This document shows positions 43,835-53,678 of a stretch of DNA of 64,000 nt, piece after piece. A program made the translations under genes and the position numbers. Source of the DNA: Anaeromonas frigoriresistens (GTDB lineage: Bacteria; Bacillota; Clostridia; Tissierellales; SIT17); assembly GCF_016820655.1 (NCBI RefSeq), contig NZ_WSFT01000036.1:1-64000 (forward strand), in the 5' to 3' direction. Position 1 is the stretch's first letter. Each line of letters begins with the position of its first letter. The notes under the pieces were generated by a model. It ran no database searches, was not told where the DNA came from, and worked only from the letters and a program-made list of their open reading frames with translations.

Positions 43835-45739
43835 TTGAATAATAATACATTGAAAACTTTAGAATATAACAAATTAAAAGAAAAAGTAAAAGAGTTCTGT
43901 ATAAGTGGATTAGGAAAAGAATTAATCGACAATCTCACGCCCCATATGAATATAGATGTGATAAAGAAGAGGTTAGATGAAACCTCAGAGGCGAAAAATA
44001 TATTTAATAATTCTAACCATATACCCTTTGATGGTATATATGATATTAATAATTTAATAGATAAAGTGGATAAAGTTGGACAATTAGATCCAAGTGAAAT
44101 GCTAAAAATATCTGACTTTCTAAGAGGTTGCAGAAGGATTAAGAAATTCATGATAGAACAAGTATTTTATGCTCCAACATTAAGTGAATATGCTCTATCA
44201 TTAAGTGAGTTTAGAGATATTGAAGAAGAGATAAATCAGGCAATTAGGAATAATAGAGTTGATTCTTCTGCCAGTAAAGAATTAAATAGGGTAAGGAGAA
44301 AGATAGACAATATAGAAGAAAAAATACAAGAGAAATTAAATAAATATTTAACATCTCAAACCTATAAAAAATATATACAGGAATTTTATATTAGTAAAAG
44401 GAATGAGAAATACGTAATTCCAATAAAATCATCCTATAAGAACAAAATAAATGGTACAGTTATAGATGTCTCAACTAAAGGATCTACTGTATTTATAGAG
44501 CCTAATTCAGTATCTAAATTAAATAATGAACTGAGTTCTTTAAGATATGAAGAAAAGCTAGAAGAATATCAAATTTTAGCCTATTTAACAGGCTTAATAT
44601 ATGAAAAGATAAGACGCATAAGTATAAATCTAGAGTTAATTAGTCAATATGATATGATTTTTGCTAAAGCCAAATACAGTAATAAAATAAAAGGCATAGA
44701 ACCAAACATTAATTCCTATGGATATATAAATATTATAAAAGGAAAACATCCATTACTGGAAGAGGATTGTGTTCCATTAGATTTCACTATAGGAAATGAC
44801 TTTAGATCTTTAGTAATAACAGGACCTAATGCAGGAGGAAAAACTATAGCTCTAAAAACTGTAGGGTTATTGACCTTGGCAGTTCAATCAGGATTCCATA
44901 TACCAGCAGAAGAAGAAACAGAAATATCTGTTTTTGACAATGTATTTGTGGATATAGGGGATAATCAAAGCATAGAAAATGCTCTAAGTACTTTTTCTTC
45001 TCATATGAAGAATATATCAGATATTATGAGTAAAACTAATAAGGCATCATTAGTTTTATTTGATGAAATTGGTACAGGAACAGAGCCAAATGAAGGAGCT
45101 GGATTGGCTATAGCTATATTAGAAGAACTATATAAAAAAGGAGCTATAACTGTATCTACAACCCATTATGGTGAAATTAAAAATTATGCTGAGGATCATC
45201 CTGATTTTCAGAATGCTCATATGGTATTTAATCCAGAAACATTAGAACCCCTATATAAACTAGTTATTGGTGAAGGGGGAGAAAGTAATGCATTATGGAT
45301 ATCTAAAAGAATGGGTATAAATGATGGGGTACTAAAGAGGGCGAAGTCATATATAGAGAATAAACAATATAACTATGATATCCTTAAGGATAATAAAACT
45401 AGAAAAAAATCTATAGTAATAGATGAAAATTCTGATGGCAATAGAGAAGAAGAATTAAGGGTAGGAGATAAGGTAAAGATTCTAGAGACTGATGAAGAAG
45501 CTATTGTTTATAAAGAAAAGGATAAATATAATAATATTGAATTAATGGTAGATGATGATTTTATCACTTTGAACATTAGAAGGGTAGAACTCTCCATAAA
45601 AAGAGAACTATTATATCCAGAAGGATATGATTTGGATTCCTTATTTGTTTCTTATGAAAAGAGAAAGTTAGAGCGGGACATTGAAAGAGGCTCTAAAAAA
45701 GCATTAAAAAAAATATATAAAGAAATCAAAAATAAATAA
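43835..45739 (+). CDS. MutS2-like ATPase without Smr domain
   Basis: 634-aa protein with the MutS2 layout: N-terminal core/lever and clamp coiled coils (about 5-300) and an ABC-type ATPase with Walker A GPNAGGKT (330-337) and Walker B ASLVLFDEIGTGTEP (from 404). The C-terminus ends in a basic helix at about 634; the KOW-like segment RVGDKVKILETDEEAIVY is present, but the Smr nuclease domain of full-length MutS2 (about 780 aa) is absent. In Bacillus, MutS2 (RqcU) binds collided ribosomes. The leader peptide upstream makes a translation-linked role plausible. TTG start with GGAGG 8 nt upstream. Confidence 0.88.
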   Translation: MNNNTLKTLEYNKLKEKVKEFCISGLGKELIDNLTPHMNIDVIKKRLDETSEAKNIFNNSNHIPFDGIYDINNLIDKVDKVGQLDPSEMLKISDFLRGCRRIKKFMIEQVFYAPTLSEYALSLSEFRDIEEEINQAIRNNRVDSSASKELNRVRRKIDNIEEKIQEKLNKYLTSQTYKKYIQEFYISKRNEKYVIPIKSSYKNKINGTVIDVSTKGSTVFIEPNSVSKLNNELSSLRYEEKLEEYQILAYLTGLIYEKIRRISINLELISQYDMIFAKAKYSNKIKGIEPNINSYGYINIIKGKHPLLEEDCVPLDFTIGNDFRSLVITGPNAGGKTIALKTVGLLTLAVQSGFHIPAEEETEISVFDNVFVDIGDNQSIENALSTFSSHMKNISDIMSKTNKASLVLFDEIGTGTEPNEGAGLAIAILEELYKKGAITVSTTHYGEIKNYAEDHPDFQNAHMVFNPETLEPLYKLVIGEGGESNALWISKRMGINDGVLKRAKSYIENKQYNYDILKDNKTRKKSIVIDENSDGNREEELRVGDKVKILETDEEAIVYKEKDKYNNIELMVDDDFITLNIRRVELSIKRELLYPEGYDLDSLFVSYEKRKLERDIERGSKKALKKIYKEIKNK

Positions 45740-45781
45740 ACTAAGGACCATACTTATAAGTATGGTCCTTAGTTTATTTAT
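45732..45781. terminator. Bidirectional terminator, 50-nt near-perfect palindrome
   Basis: The palindrome is centred on CTTATAAG with arms containing CTAAGGACCATA and its complement. It spans the stop codons of the convergent mutS2-like and ABC ATPase genes. Confidence 0.85.
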
Positions 45782-46460
45782 TCATATCCATGTGTACTTT
45801 ACCATCTTTTAATTCAATAATTCTATCTGTTCTTTCAGCAATCTTTCTATCGTGGGTTATCACAATAAAGGTAGTATTTGATTCCTTACTCATCTCTCTT
45901 AATAGACTATATACATTTTCTGTAGATTCTGAGTCAAGATTACCTGTAGGTTCATCCGCTAATATAATCTTTGGTCTGTTTATGAGGGCCCTTGCAACGG
46001 CAGTTCTTTGTTGTTGCCCTCCGGACATATCTGTTGCAAGATTGTTTTTTACTTTAGACAATCCAACAAAATCCATTAATTCATTAGCTCTATTTATTAT
46101 CTCCTTAGAAGGTTTAGAGTTACCTATTCTATAGGGAAGAAGTACATTTTCTAAAGCTGTGAATTCTGGAAGAAGATAATGGAACTGAAATATAAATCCT
46201 ATTGCTTGATTTCTTAAATCAGAGAGTTCATTTTTCTTCATAGTGTCAGTTCTTTTTCCATTAATATAAACTTCTCCATTACTAGGTTTATCTAAAGTAC
46301 CAATTATATTTAATAGAGTACTTTTACCACTCCCGGATGCCCCTATTATTGAATTAAAAGATCCTTCCTTAAAGGATAAACTTATATCATGTAGCACTTT
46401 TGTTTTGACCTTAGTACCATATATTTTATCAATGTTTTTTATTTGGAGTATATCACCCAT
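45774..46460 (-). CDS. ABC transporter ATP-binding protein, LolD/MacB-like
   Basis: 228-aa ATPase of the MacB/LolD exporter family. Walker A GASGSGKST, Q-loop FQFHYLLPE, signature MSGGQQQRTAVARA, Walker B IILADEPTGNLDS, switch His in VITHD. It overlaps the permease gene by 8 bases and is the last gene of a B12-protein/permease/ATPase operon. It probably powers a FtsX-type mechanotransmission or export complex. Confidence 0.93.
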   Translation of the reverse strand: MGDILQIKNIDKIYGTKVKTKVLHDISLSFKEGSFNSIIGASGSGKSTLLNIIGTLDKPSNGEVYINGKRTDTMKKNELSDLRNQAIGFIFQFHYLLPEFTALENVLLPYRIGNSKPSKEIINRANELMDFVGLSKVKNNLATDMSGGQQQRTAVARALINRPKIILADEPTGNLDSESTENVYSLLREMSKESNTTFIVITHDRKIAERTDRIIELKDGKVHMDMNK

Positions 46461-47610
46461 TTCTGATCACCTCTATTGGATTAAGTTTTGATGAACGTCT
46501 TGCTGGAATTAATGCTGCTACTATAGCAGATGATATTGCTATCAATGTGGATATTGCAATAAATGTATAGTCAATATATAGACTAACTACTGGGGTTCCA
46601 TCGGGATTAACAGCAAATTTTGTAAATAAGAAGCTTAATAAAAGTCCTAAAGCTACTCCTAATATAGCACCAATAATACCTAGTAAAAGTCCCTCAAATA
46701 AAAATATAAGGCTGGCTGTTCTATCCTTTATTCCCATAGCTTTTAATATTCCTAATTGTTTAGATTTTTGTATTACTGTTATAGCTAGCACACTAGCTAT
46801 TCCTAGAACTACAGCAATCATTACAAATACTTGGATCATAAGACTGGAAACACTTTGACCATTTAGACCACTTAAAAGCTCCTCATTTTGTGCTTTCCAA
46901 TTGGTTATTTCTAAATTAGACTCTAAATTCTTCTCTATTTTATCAGCAATGGTATCAGATTCAAACACATCACTAACTTGCATTTCTATGCTGGTTATCT
47001 TATCTTGTATAGCAAATAGGTCTTGAGAAGTATCTAAAGTAGTAATCATCCAAGACTCATTTATAGATGCAACCTTAAGGTCAAAAAATCCTGTTATCAT
47101 CATTTCTTTAGACTTTCCTGAATTAGTGACAATATCTATTGTATCTCCTATTTTAACTCCCAATTCTTCTTTTAGATCTTTACCTATTAGAGCATCATAT
47201 TTATCTCTAGGTTTTTCTCCTTCATAAATTCTATCAGTTATTTCGTATATTTTATTAGAGTCTTCTATATTGAATCCTCTAATCAGTAGAGAATAGTTTT
47301 TATTACCTCCTTGGGTTAAGGCAGGACCATCAACAACTACTGAAAGGTTTTTTATTCTATCATCAGAAGCTTCTATTTCTTTTAGTTTTTCTTTATAATT
47401 TGTTATATAACCATCTTCTGTATCAGATTTTATTGTTATCTGAGAAGAGTTTCCTATAGTAGTATCCACCAAATCTTTTTGTAGACCTTGAATTAATGAG
47501 CCTATAAAAATTTGAACAGATACTCCTACTGCAATACCTAAGGCTATTAGTATTGTTTGACCTTTATTAGATTTTAAGAATCTTACTGCAATTTTAAAGG
47601 GAAGTCTCAT
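46453..47610 (-). CDS. ABC transporter permease, FtsX/MacB-like
   Basis: 385-aa permease with one N-terminal helix (about 14-34), a large extracytoplasmic MacB-type domain (about 40-250) and three C-terminal helices (about 260-375) that form the FtsX domain, ending ALIPARRSSKLNPIEVIRNG, typical of the family. The ATG overlaps the stop of the B12-binding gene (ATGA). The substrate is unknown. Confidence 0.93.
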   Translation of the reverse strand: MRLPFKIAVRFLKSNKGQTILIALGIAVGVSVQIFIGSLIQGLQKDLVDTTIGNSSQITIKSDTEDGYITNYKEKLKEIEASDDRIKNLSVVVDGPALTQGGNKNYSLLIRGFNIEDSNKIYEITDRIYEGEKPRDKYDALIGKDLKEELGVKIGDTIDIVTNSGKSKEMMITGFFDLKVASINESWMITTLDTSQDLFAIQDKITSIEMQVSDVFESDTIADKIEKNLESNLEITNWKAQNEELLSGLNGQSVSSLMIQVFVMIAVVLGIASVLAITVIQKSKQLGILKAMGIKDRTASLIFLFEGLLLGIIGAILGVALGLLLSFLFTKFAVNPDGTPVVSLYIDYTFIAISTLIAISSAIVAALIPARRSSKLNPIEVIRNG

Positions 47611-48257
47611 TTTCTATCCTCCTTAGCTAAATCAAGTATGTCTTCAAAGGTATTTAGTTGCATATCTGCTCCTAATTCCTTGTAATCAACTCTATTATTT
47701 TTAAAAGCATTTCCTCCAACTATTATATTTACCTTGTTTTCAGTTCTCTTTATTTCTTCTATAGCTCTATAGGTCCCAATTAGATTATAATAATTAGATA
47801 CACTAATAGATATATAATCTAAATCAATCTTTTCTAATGCATTTAAAAATTCCTTGGTAGGTGTATTGCTACCTACAAATATTGAGTCATAACCAGCTAA
47901 GGTAAAGAAATCTGTGATCATTCTTGCGCCTATCTCATGATATTCTTCTGCAGGGCATACTATAGCCACTCTTTTATTAGTTTGAATTCCATATTTAGAA
48001 TCTCTCTCTTTTATAACATAAGGGTAGCAATTTTCTATTATGGTCCTAATGATAGAGCTTCTAACATGCTCTTTCCAAATATAATAACCATCTCCTTGAT
48101 CTTCTTTAAATTCATTTAAAGATGGAGTAAGTACTTTAGTATATAAAGTTACTATATCAATCTCCCTATCATTAAGTTTCTTAATAATAAGGTCTAAAGC
48201 TTTTTTCCTATTTTCTTCTTTAAGATATAGAAGAAACTCATCATAAAAATCTTTCAT
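47607..48257 (-). CDS. Cobalamin-binding domain protein
   Basis: 216-aa protein with an N-terminal helical B12-cap domain (1-85, including WKEH at 61-64) and a Rossmann-like B12-binding domain with the axial-ligand pattern EEYHEIGAR (H107), SNTPTKEF and IIVGGNAF. There is no DNA-binding or methyltransferase domain, so it is a free-standing cobalamin sensor or carrier. The ATG at 48257 follows GGGGAGTGA. It heads the operon with the MacB-like exporter, so it may regulate or serve it; this is inference. Confidence 0.88.
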   Translation of the reverse strand: MKDFYDEFLLYLKEENRKKALDLIIKKLNDREIDIVTLYTKVLTPSLNEFKEDQGDGYYIWKEHVRSSIIRTIIENCYPYVIKERDSKYGIQTNKRVAIVCPAEEYHEIGARMITDFFTLAGYDSIFVGSNTPTKEFLNALEKIDLDYISISVSNYYNLIGTYRAIEEIKRTENKVNIIVGGNAFKNNRVDYKELGADMQLNTFEDILDLAKEDRK

Positions 48258-48482
48258 AAAATCACTCCCCAAGATAATTTAAATATAATCAACAAATATA
48301 AACACATTACGTGATATTGGATGTGTAATTTAAATGTATTTAATATTAATACCACAAAAAGAATAGGAATATCACAGAACAGAATATTTTTTTAATATTT
48401 TTGATAGATTCCTAAATAATGTGGTAAGAAAAGATAGAGACTGGTACAATAATATTATTAATTAGTTTTAGGAGGCGGAAAT

Positions 48483-49238
48483 ATGAAATTAGTGTCATGG
48501 AATGTTAATGGGCTTAGAGCTTGTGTAAAAAAAGGCTTTTTAGAATATTTTAAAGGGGTAGATGCAGATATATTCTGTTTACAGGAGATAAAACTTCAGG
48601 AAGGACAAATAGATTTAGAATTAGAAGGATATCATCAGTATTGGAATTATGCTGAGAAGAAAGGATATTCAGGTACAGCTGTATTTTCAAAAGAGAAACC
48701 TATATCAGTACAAAAGGATTTAGGAATTGAAGAGCATGATAAAGAAGGAAGAGTAATTACTTTAGAATATGAGAAATTCTTTTTAGTTAATGTATACACT
48801 CCAAATTCTCAAAGAGGTTTGGCTAGAATTGACTATAGAATGAACTGGGAAGATGACTTTAGAAATCATCTAAATGAGTTAGATAAGAAAAAGCCAGTAA
48901 TATTATGTGGTGACTTAAATGTAGCCCATAATGAAATTGACTTAAAAAATCCAAAAAATAATAGAAAAAATGCTGGATTTAGTGATGAAGAGAGAGGAAA
49001 AATGACTGAACTTTTAGATTCAAACTTTATTGATACTTTTAGATATTTTTATCCTGATAAAGAGGATGCTTATAGTTGGTGGTCTTATATGAGAAAAGCT
49101 AGAGAAAGAAACTCTGGATGGAGAATCGATTACTTTATAACTTCAGAAAGATTAAAGGATTCCCTAATAGACTCTCAAATTCATTCAGAGATAATGGGTA
49201 GTGATCACTGTCCTGTGGCCTTAGAAGTAAACCTATAG
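48483..49238 (+). CDS. xth: Exodeoxyribonuclease III
   Basis: AP endonuclease/3'-5' exonuclease of base-excision repair. The EEP fold signatures are complete: SWNVNGLRA, the metal Glu in CLQEIKLQE, VYTPNSQRG, GDLNVAHNEIDL, the WSYMRKARERNSGWRIDYF block and the catalytic GSDHCPV. 251 aa. AGGAGG precedes the ATG. It is followed 11 nt later by yaaA. Confidence 0.96.
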   Translation: MKLVSWNVNGLRACVKKGFLEYFKGVDADIFCLQEIKLQEGQIDLELEGYHQYWNYAEKKGYSGTAVFSKEKPISVQKDLGIEEHDKEGRVITLEYEKFFLVNVYTPNSQRGLARIDYRMNWEDDFRNHLNELDKKKPVILCGDLNVAHNEIDLKNPKNNRKNAGFSDEERGKMTELLDSNFIDTFRYFYPDKEDAYSWWSYMRKARERNSGWRIDYFITSERLKDSLIDSQIHSEIMGSDHCPVALEVNL

Positions 49239-49249
49239 GTGGATAAAAT

Positions 49250-49963
49250 ATGAAGATAATAATATCACCTAGCAAAACTCAAGATTTCACTAGAGGTATG
49301 GATAAGAGAATAACGAATCCTTTATTTAAAGAAAAGTCAGATAAAATAGTAGAAAGAATACAAGGATTTAGTAAACCTGAATTATCAGATAGGTTAAATG
49401 TTAAAGGAAATTTATTACAAGAAACCTATGATAATTATCAAGATTACAAGAATTCTGAATCCACTGCAGCAATACTCGCATATACGGGCCAGCTATTTAA
49501 GGGACTAGATATAGAAAACTATGGAGAAAAGGAATATGAGTTTTTAGATAAACATCTATATATTCTTTCAGCCCTATATGGTATATTAAAACCCTTTGAT
49601 AAAATAAATTCTTATAGATTAGATATGAAATGTAAAGTATTTGATAATCAAACCCTTTATTCCTATTGGGGAGAAGATATAACAAATCTATTTCAAAAAG
49701 ATGAACTGATTTTAAACTTAGCTTCTAAAGAATTTAGTAAACTTATAAAAAGACCTATGATAACAATAGAATTTAAAGAAAAATCAAAAGAAGGAAAATA
49801 TAAAACCATAGGTACCTATGCTAAACAAGCTAGGGGAAAGATGCTAAATTATATTATAAAAAATAAAATTAAAGATATAGAAAGTTTGAAGAAATTTAAT
49901 GAAGACAGTTACACATTGAATAAAGAATTATCTCGAGAAGATGTATTAGTTTTTACTAGATAA
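49250..49963 (+). CDS. yaaA: YaaA peroxide stress protein
   Basis: 237-aa protein of the YaaA/UPF0246 family, which limits free iron and DNA damage during peroxide stress. The start MKIIISPSKTQDF and the segments LYILSALYGILKPFD, YRLDMKCK and YAKQARGKMLNYII are characteristic. It is co-transcribed with xth, which fits an oxidative DNA-damage role. Confidence 0.93.
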   Translation: MKIIISPSKTQDFTRGMDKRITNPLFKEKSDKIVERIQGFSKPELSDRLNVKGNLLQETYDNYQDYKNSESTAAILAYTGQLFKGLDIENYGEKEYEFLDKHLYILSALYGILKPFDKINSYRLDMKCKVFDNQTLYSYWGEDITNLFQKDELILNLASKEFSKLIKRPMITIEFKEKSKEGKYKTIGTYAKQARGKMLNYIIKNKIKDIESLKKFNEDSYTLNKELSREDVLVFTR

Positions 49964-50028
49964 ATGAGAGTATAGCTAGAAATAATATGATATAATTAAG
50001 ATAACCTAATTAAAAAGGAGCAAAGAAA

Positions 50029-50346
50029 ATGGTGCCTATATTAATGTCTATAATATTAATTATATATAGTTATTTAATAATAAGCATAGGCTTTATTAGT
50101 AATATGTTACTTTTTTCTAATAAAGCTCCATTATCATGCTCTTTATTAGAATTATTTAGTGCATTAAATAAAGATATCACATACTCCTTAACATATTTAA
50201 AAGAATGGTTTATAAATCTCTCTAATATTATAAATAGGTTTATAAATACATCTAATCATATTATTATCAACCTTAATATTATAGTCTTACTTAATAATCT
50301 AATAATTATAAGACTTAATACATTAAAATTATCTAAAACTTTCTAA
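50029..50346 (+). CDS. Small hydrophobic protein upstream of secA2
   Basis: 105-aa protein with a strong ribosome binding site (AAAAAGGAG, 8 nt spacing). The N-terminal 30 residues are a membrane helix (PILMSIILIIYSYLIISIGF). The middle is amphipathic and the C-terminus is isoleucine/asparagine-rich (IIINLNIIVLLNNLIIIRLN). I recognise no family. The adjacent secA2 gene, on the same strand 96 nt downstream, suggests an accessory membrane component; this is speculative. Confidence 0.55.
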   Translation: MVPILMSIILIIYSYLIISIGFISNMLLFSNKAPLSCSLLELFSALNKDITYSLTYLKEWFINLSNIINRFINTSNHIIINLNIIVLLNNLIIIRLNTLKLSKTF

Positions 50347-50442
50347 AAATAGTTTAAGAATTTGTTTTATTATGATGATGCATTTATACATAAATGCATT
50401 TATTTATCATAAATAAATTTAATTATTTTTAGGAGGTTTTTT

Positions 50443-52809
50443 ATGCCCACAATATCAAAGATTTCAAATTTTATAAATAACATAGATAGTCCTGTAAACT
50501 ATAATATAGCTGAATATATAAAAGTTCTTGATAGAGTAAACAATATTAATTTAAAGAATTTAACAGACAATCAACTAAAGGAAAAATCAGAAATACTAAA
50601 AAGAAAAGCTAAAATATCTACTGATGATATTATAGTAGATGCATTCTCCCTAGTGAGGGAAACATCAAGAAGAGTATTGGGAATGTACCCCTTTGATACA
50701 CAAATTTTAGCGGGAGCAGCCTTAGATAGAGGGAAAATTGTGGAGATGAAAACTGGAGAAGGAAAAACCTTATCCGCCATAATGCCTGCCTATCTTAATG
50801 GACTAACTGGCAAGGGGGTTCACATATTAACATATAATGATTATTTAGCTGCTAGAGATGCTGAGTGGATGGGAAATGTGTATAAGTTTTTAGGAATAGA
50901 AGTCAGTTTTATAACAGAAAAGATGAGTAAGAATGAAAGGAAAAAAGGATATTTAGCCCATATCACCTATCTTAGTGCTAAGGAGTCTGGTTTTGATTAT
51001 TTAAGAGATTTTTTAGCTATAGATAAGAAAGATATAGTTCACAGGCCATTTAATTATGCAATAATAGACGAAGCTGACTCCATACTTATTGATGAAGCCA
51101 GAGTTCCTTTAGTAATAGCAGGTAAGTTTGATAACACTACCGAGAATTATAGCTATTTATCTAATTTAATTAAAGAATTACATCCAATAAAGGATTATGA
51201 ATTAAATGAATATGGAATGGAAATAACCCTAACAGAAGAAGGTTTATCAAAGATGGAGTATAGATTAGGATGTGATAATCTTTATGAGGATAAGAACTTA
51301 GAGCTTCTTACCCGTGTAAACTCTGCTCTACATGCTGAAGTTCTTTTGCAAAAGGATAAACATTATATAGTAAGAAATAATAAGGTAGAAATTGTAGATG
51401 AGTTTACAGGAAGAGTATCTGATAAGAGAAGCTGGCCTGACAATCTACAAGATGCTGTAGAGGCAAAGGAAGGCATAAAATCAAGTTCAAAGGGTAAAAT
51501 CCTTGGTTCTATTCCTTTGCAATATTTTATTAATCTATACCCAAAAGTAGCAGGGATGACTGGTACAGCTCATAGTGCCGCAAGAGAGCTTGATGAGTTC
51601 TATGGTAAGGATGTCGTGATTATACCAACAAATAAAACTTTTATTAGAAAAGATAAACCTCACTATATATTTAAGGATATCCATACAAAGAAGCATGCTA
51701 TACTTCATGATATAAAAAAAGAGCATGAAAAGATGAGACCAATTCTTATTGGTACAGGAAGTGTAGAAGAATCAGAGAATCTGGCTATGGAATTAAGAAA
51801 TAACAGGTTAAGTTGTAATGTGATCAATGCTAAGAATGATGAAATAGAGGCAGATATAATAGCAAAAGCAGGAGAATTAGGTGCCATCACAGTATCCACT
51901 AACATGGCTGGGAGAGGGGTGGATATAAAGCTTGGAGGAAAGAATGAGAAGAATAAAGAAAAGATAATCTCCTTAGGAGGATTATACATTCTAGGCACTA
52001 ACCTCAATGAGAGTAGAAGAATAGATAACCAACTTAGAGGAAGAGCTGGACGTCAAGGAGAGCCGGGAGAAAGTAGATTTTATGTTAGCTTAGAAGATGA
52101 ATTAATAAGAAAGTACCGAATAGATAAATTAATTCCCTCCAAATTAATACAAAGAAATTTCAATATAGAAGATGATAAAATAAGAGAATATATAGATAGA
52201 GGCCAAAGGATAGTAGAAGGTTATAATTCAGACATTAGAAGACAGCTTATGAAGTATTCCTTTATATTAGAAGAACAACGATCAATTATTCATAAAAAAC
52301 GAAGGGAGATTTTAGAAGAAAAAATTTCTTTAGAGTTATTATCAAATAAATCACCGGAAAAATATAAAGAAATTCAAGATGAATTAGGGAAGGATATTAT
52401 TAAAAAAGTTGAGAAACAACTTACATTATATTACATCAATAAATGCTGGGCAGATTATCTAGAATACATCTCTTATATTAGGGAAAGTATTCATCTAGTA
52501 GTGGTAGGTAAAAAGAATCCTTTGGATGAATTTCATAAAATTGCTATCGAATCTTTTGATAAGATGTTAGAAGAAATCGAGATATCAATTGTTAATACAT
52601 TTAAAACAGCAGAAATAACTAAAGATGGAATTGATATGGATAAAGAGCGATTGAAAATACCATCTTCTACCTGGACATATTTAATAGATGATAGTCAAAA
52701 CCAATTTAGCAATGTAGAAGATGTGGTAAAAAGTATCAGTACTGCTATAGCTAAGCCTTTTATATCCTCTAAAACCTTATACAAAAAACTGCTAAAGATT
52801 TTTAATTAA
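50443..52809 (+). CDS. secA2: SecA2-like accessory preprotein translocase ATPase
   Basis: 788-aa SecA paralogue. The ATPase core is intact: MKTGEGKTLSA (TGEGKT 104-109), DEAD-box YAIIDEADSILIDEA, STNMAGRGVDIKLGG and GRAGRQGEPG. The preprotein cross-linking region (about 215-350) and helical domains follow. It lacks the C-terminal zinc-binding tail of housekeeping SecA and is shorter, both SecA2 traits. SecA2 exports selected surface proteins through SecYEG in Gram-positive bacteria. The substrates are not obvious here, though a TasA-like surface locus lies 3 kb downstream. AGGAGG precedes the ATG. Confidence 0.9.
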   Translation: MPTISKISNFINNIDSPVNYNIAEYIKVLDRVNNINLKNLTDNQLKEKSEILKRKAKISTDDIIVDAFSLVRETSRRVLGMYPFDTQILAGAALDRGKIVEMKTGEGKTLSAIMPAYLNGLTGKGVHILTYNDYLAARDAEWMGNVYKFLGIEVSFITEKMSKNERKKGYLAHITYLSAKESGFDYLRDFLAIDKKDIVHRPFNYAIIDEADSILIDEARVPLVIAGKFDNTTENYSYLSNLIKELHPIKDYELNEYGMEITLTEEGLSKMEYRLGCDNLYEDKNLELLTRVNSALHAEVLLQKDKHYIVRNNKVEIVDEFTGRVSDKRSWPDNLQDAVEAKEGIKSSSKGKILGSIPLQYFINLYPKVAGMTGTAHSAARELDEFYGKDVVIIPTNKTFIRKDKPHYIFKDIHTKKHAILHDIKKEHEKMRPILIGTGSVEESENLAMELRNNRLSCNVINAKNDEIEADIIAKAGELGAITVSTNMAGRGVDIKLGGKNEKNKEKIISLGGLYILGTNLNESRRIDNQLRGRAGRQGEPGESRFYVSLEDELIRKYRIDKLIPSKLIQRNFNIEDDKIREYIDRGQRIVEGYNSDIRRQLMKYSFILEEQRSIIHKKRREILEEKISLELLSNKSPEKYKEIQDELGKDIIKKVEKQLTLYYINKCWADYLEYISYIRESIHLVVVGKKNPLDEFHKIAIESFDKMLEEIEISIVNTFKTAEITKDGIDMDKERLKIPSSTWTYLIDDSQNQFSNVEDVVKSISTAIAKPFISSKTLYKKLLKIFN

Positions 52810-52893
52810 AATAAAAAATAAGTAATAATATTCTCCTCTAAAATGAATAATAACTAAGAGTGTATTTATCATTTAATGAGAGGAGATATTATT

Positions 52894-53493
52894 ATGAGTA
52901 CAGTTCTATATATTAAAGCAGACCCAAAAAGAGAAGATGAATCAAACACTATAATGCTTTCAAACGAGTTCATAGAAGAATACAAAAAACATAATCCAAA
53001 GGATGAAATCATTACCCTTGATTTATATGAAGAAGGGATTAAATTTTTAGACAGAGAAATGGTAGATGGAATGATTTCAGGAGAATTAAATGAAGTATAT
53101 GAGTATGCTAGACAATTTGCTGGAGTAGATAAATATGTTATTTCAGCACCTATGTGGAATATGAGTATACCAGCTATTTTAAAAGCCTATATTGATTATG
53201 TAGTATATTTAGATATTACATTTAAGTATACAGATCATGGGGCAGTAGGTTTATTAAAGGATAGACCTAGAAAAGCTATCCATGTAGTTTCTAGGGGAGG
53301 AGAATATAGCTCTGGTAAATCAGCAGATCATGAATTAGGAGATAAATATATAAGAACTATACTAGGATTTATGGGAATTGATGATGTAAAAACACTAAAA
53401 CTAGAATTAACTAATGTATTAGAAGCCGAAGCATTAGATGAGGCTATATTAGAAAGTCATGAAGAAGCTAGAAGAATGGCAAGGGAATTCTAA
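52894..53493 (+). CDS. azoR: FMN-dependent NADH-azoreductase
   Basis: 199-aa flavodoxin-fold quinone/azo reductase. FMN-binding patterns are visible: YIKADPKREDESNT, SAPMWNMSIPAILKAYID and HVVSRGGEYSSG. GAGGAG precedes the ATG at 52894; an in-frame ATG at 52876 sits upstream of that site. It probably detoxifies quinones by two-electron reduction. Monocistronic, with its own terminator. Confidence 0.93.
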   Translation: MSTVLYIKADPKREDESNTIMLSNEFIEEYKKHNPKDEIITLDLYEEGIKFLDREMVDGMISGELNEVYEYARQFAGVDKYVISAPMWNMSIPAILKAYIDYVVYLDITFKYTDHGAVGLLKDRPRKAIHVVSRGGEYSSGKSADHELGDKYIRTILGFMGIDDVKTLKLELTNVLEAEALDEAILESHEEARRMAREF

Positions 53494-53507
53494 TTAAATA
53501 GAACTTT

Positions 53508-53536
53508 AACCTAACTATAAAATAGTTAGGTTTTTT
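53508..53536 (+). terminator. Intrinsic terminator after azoR
   Basis: AACCTAACTA (53508-53517) pairs with TAGTTAGGTT (53523-53532) and is followed by T residues. Confidence 0.85.
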
Positions 53537-53678
53537 ATTTATACTTTTTTATATTATGGTAATACTTAATAAAGAAAGAAATTTAGGACTATAGACTCAT
53601 ATAATTTAGATATAGTTAATATACTTGTACTATATAAGAATGATAGGAACAACAAAAGCATAGGGGGTTGATTTAAGG

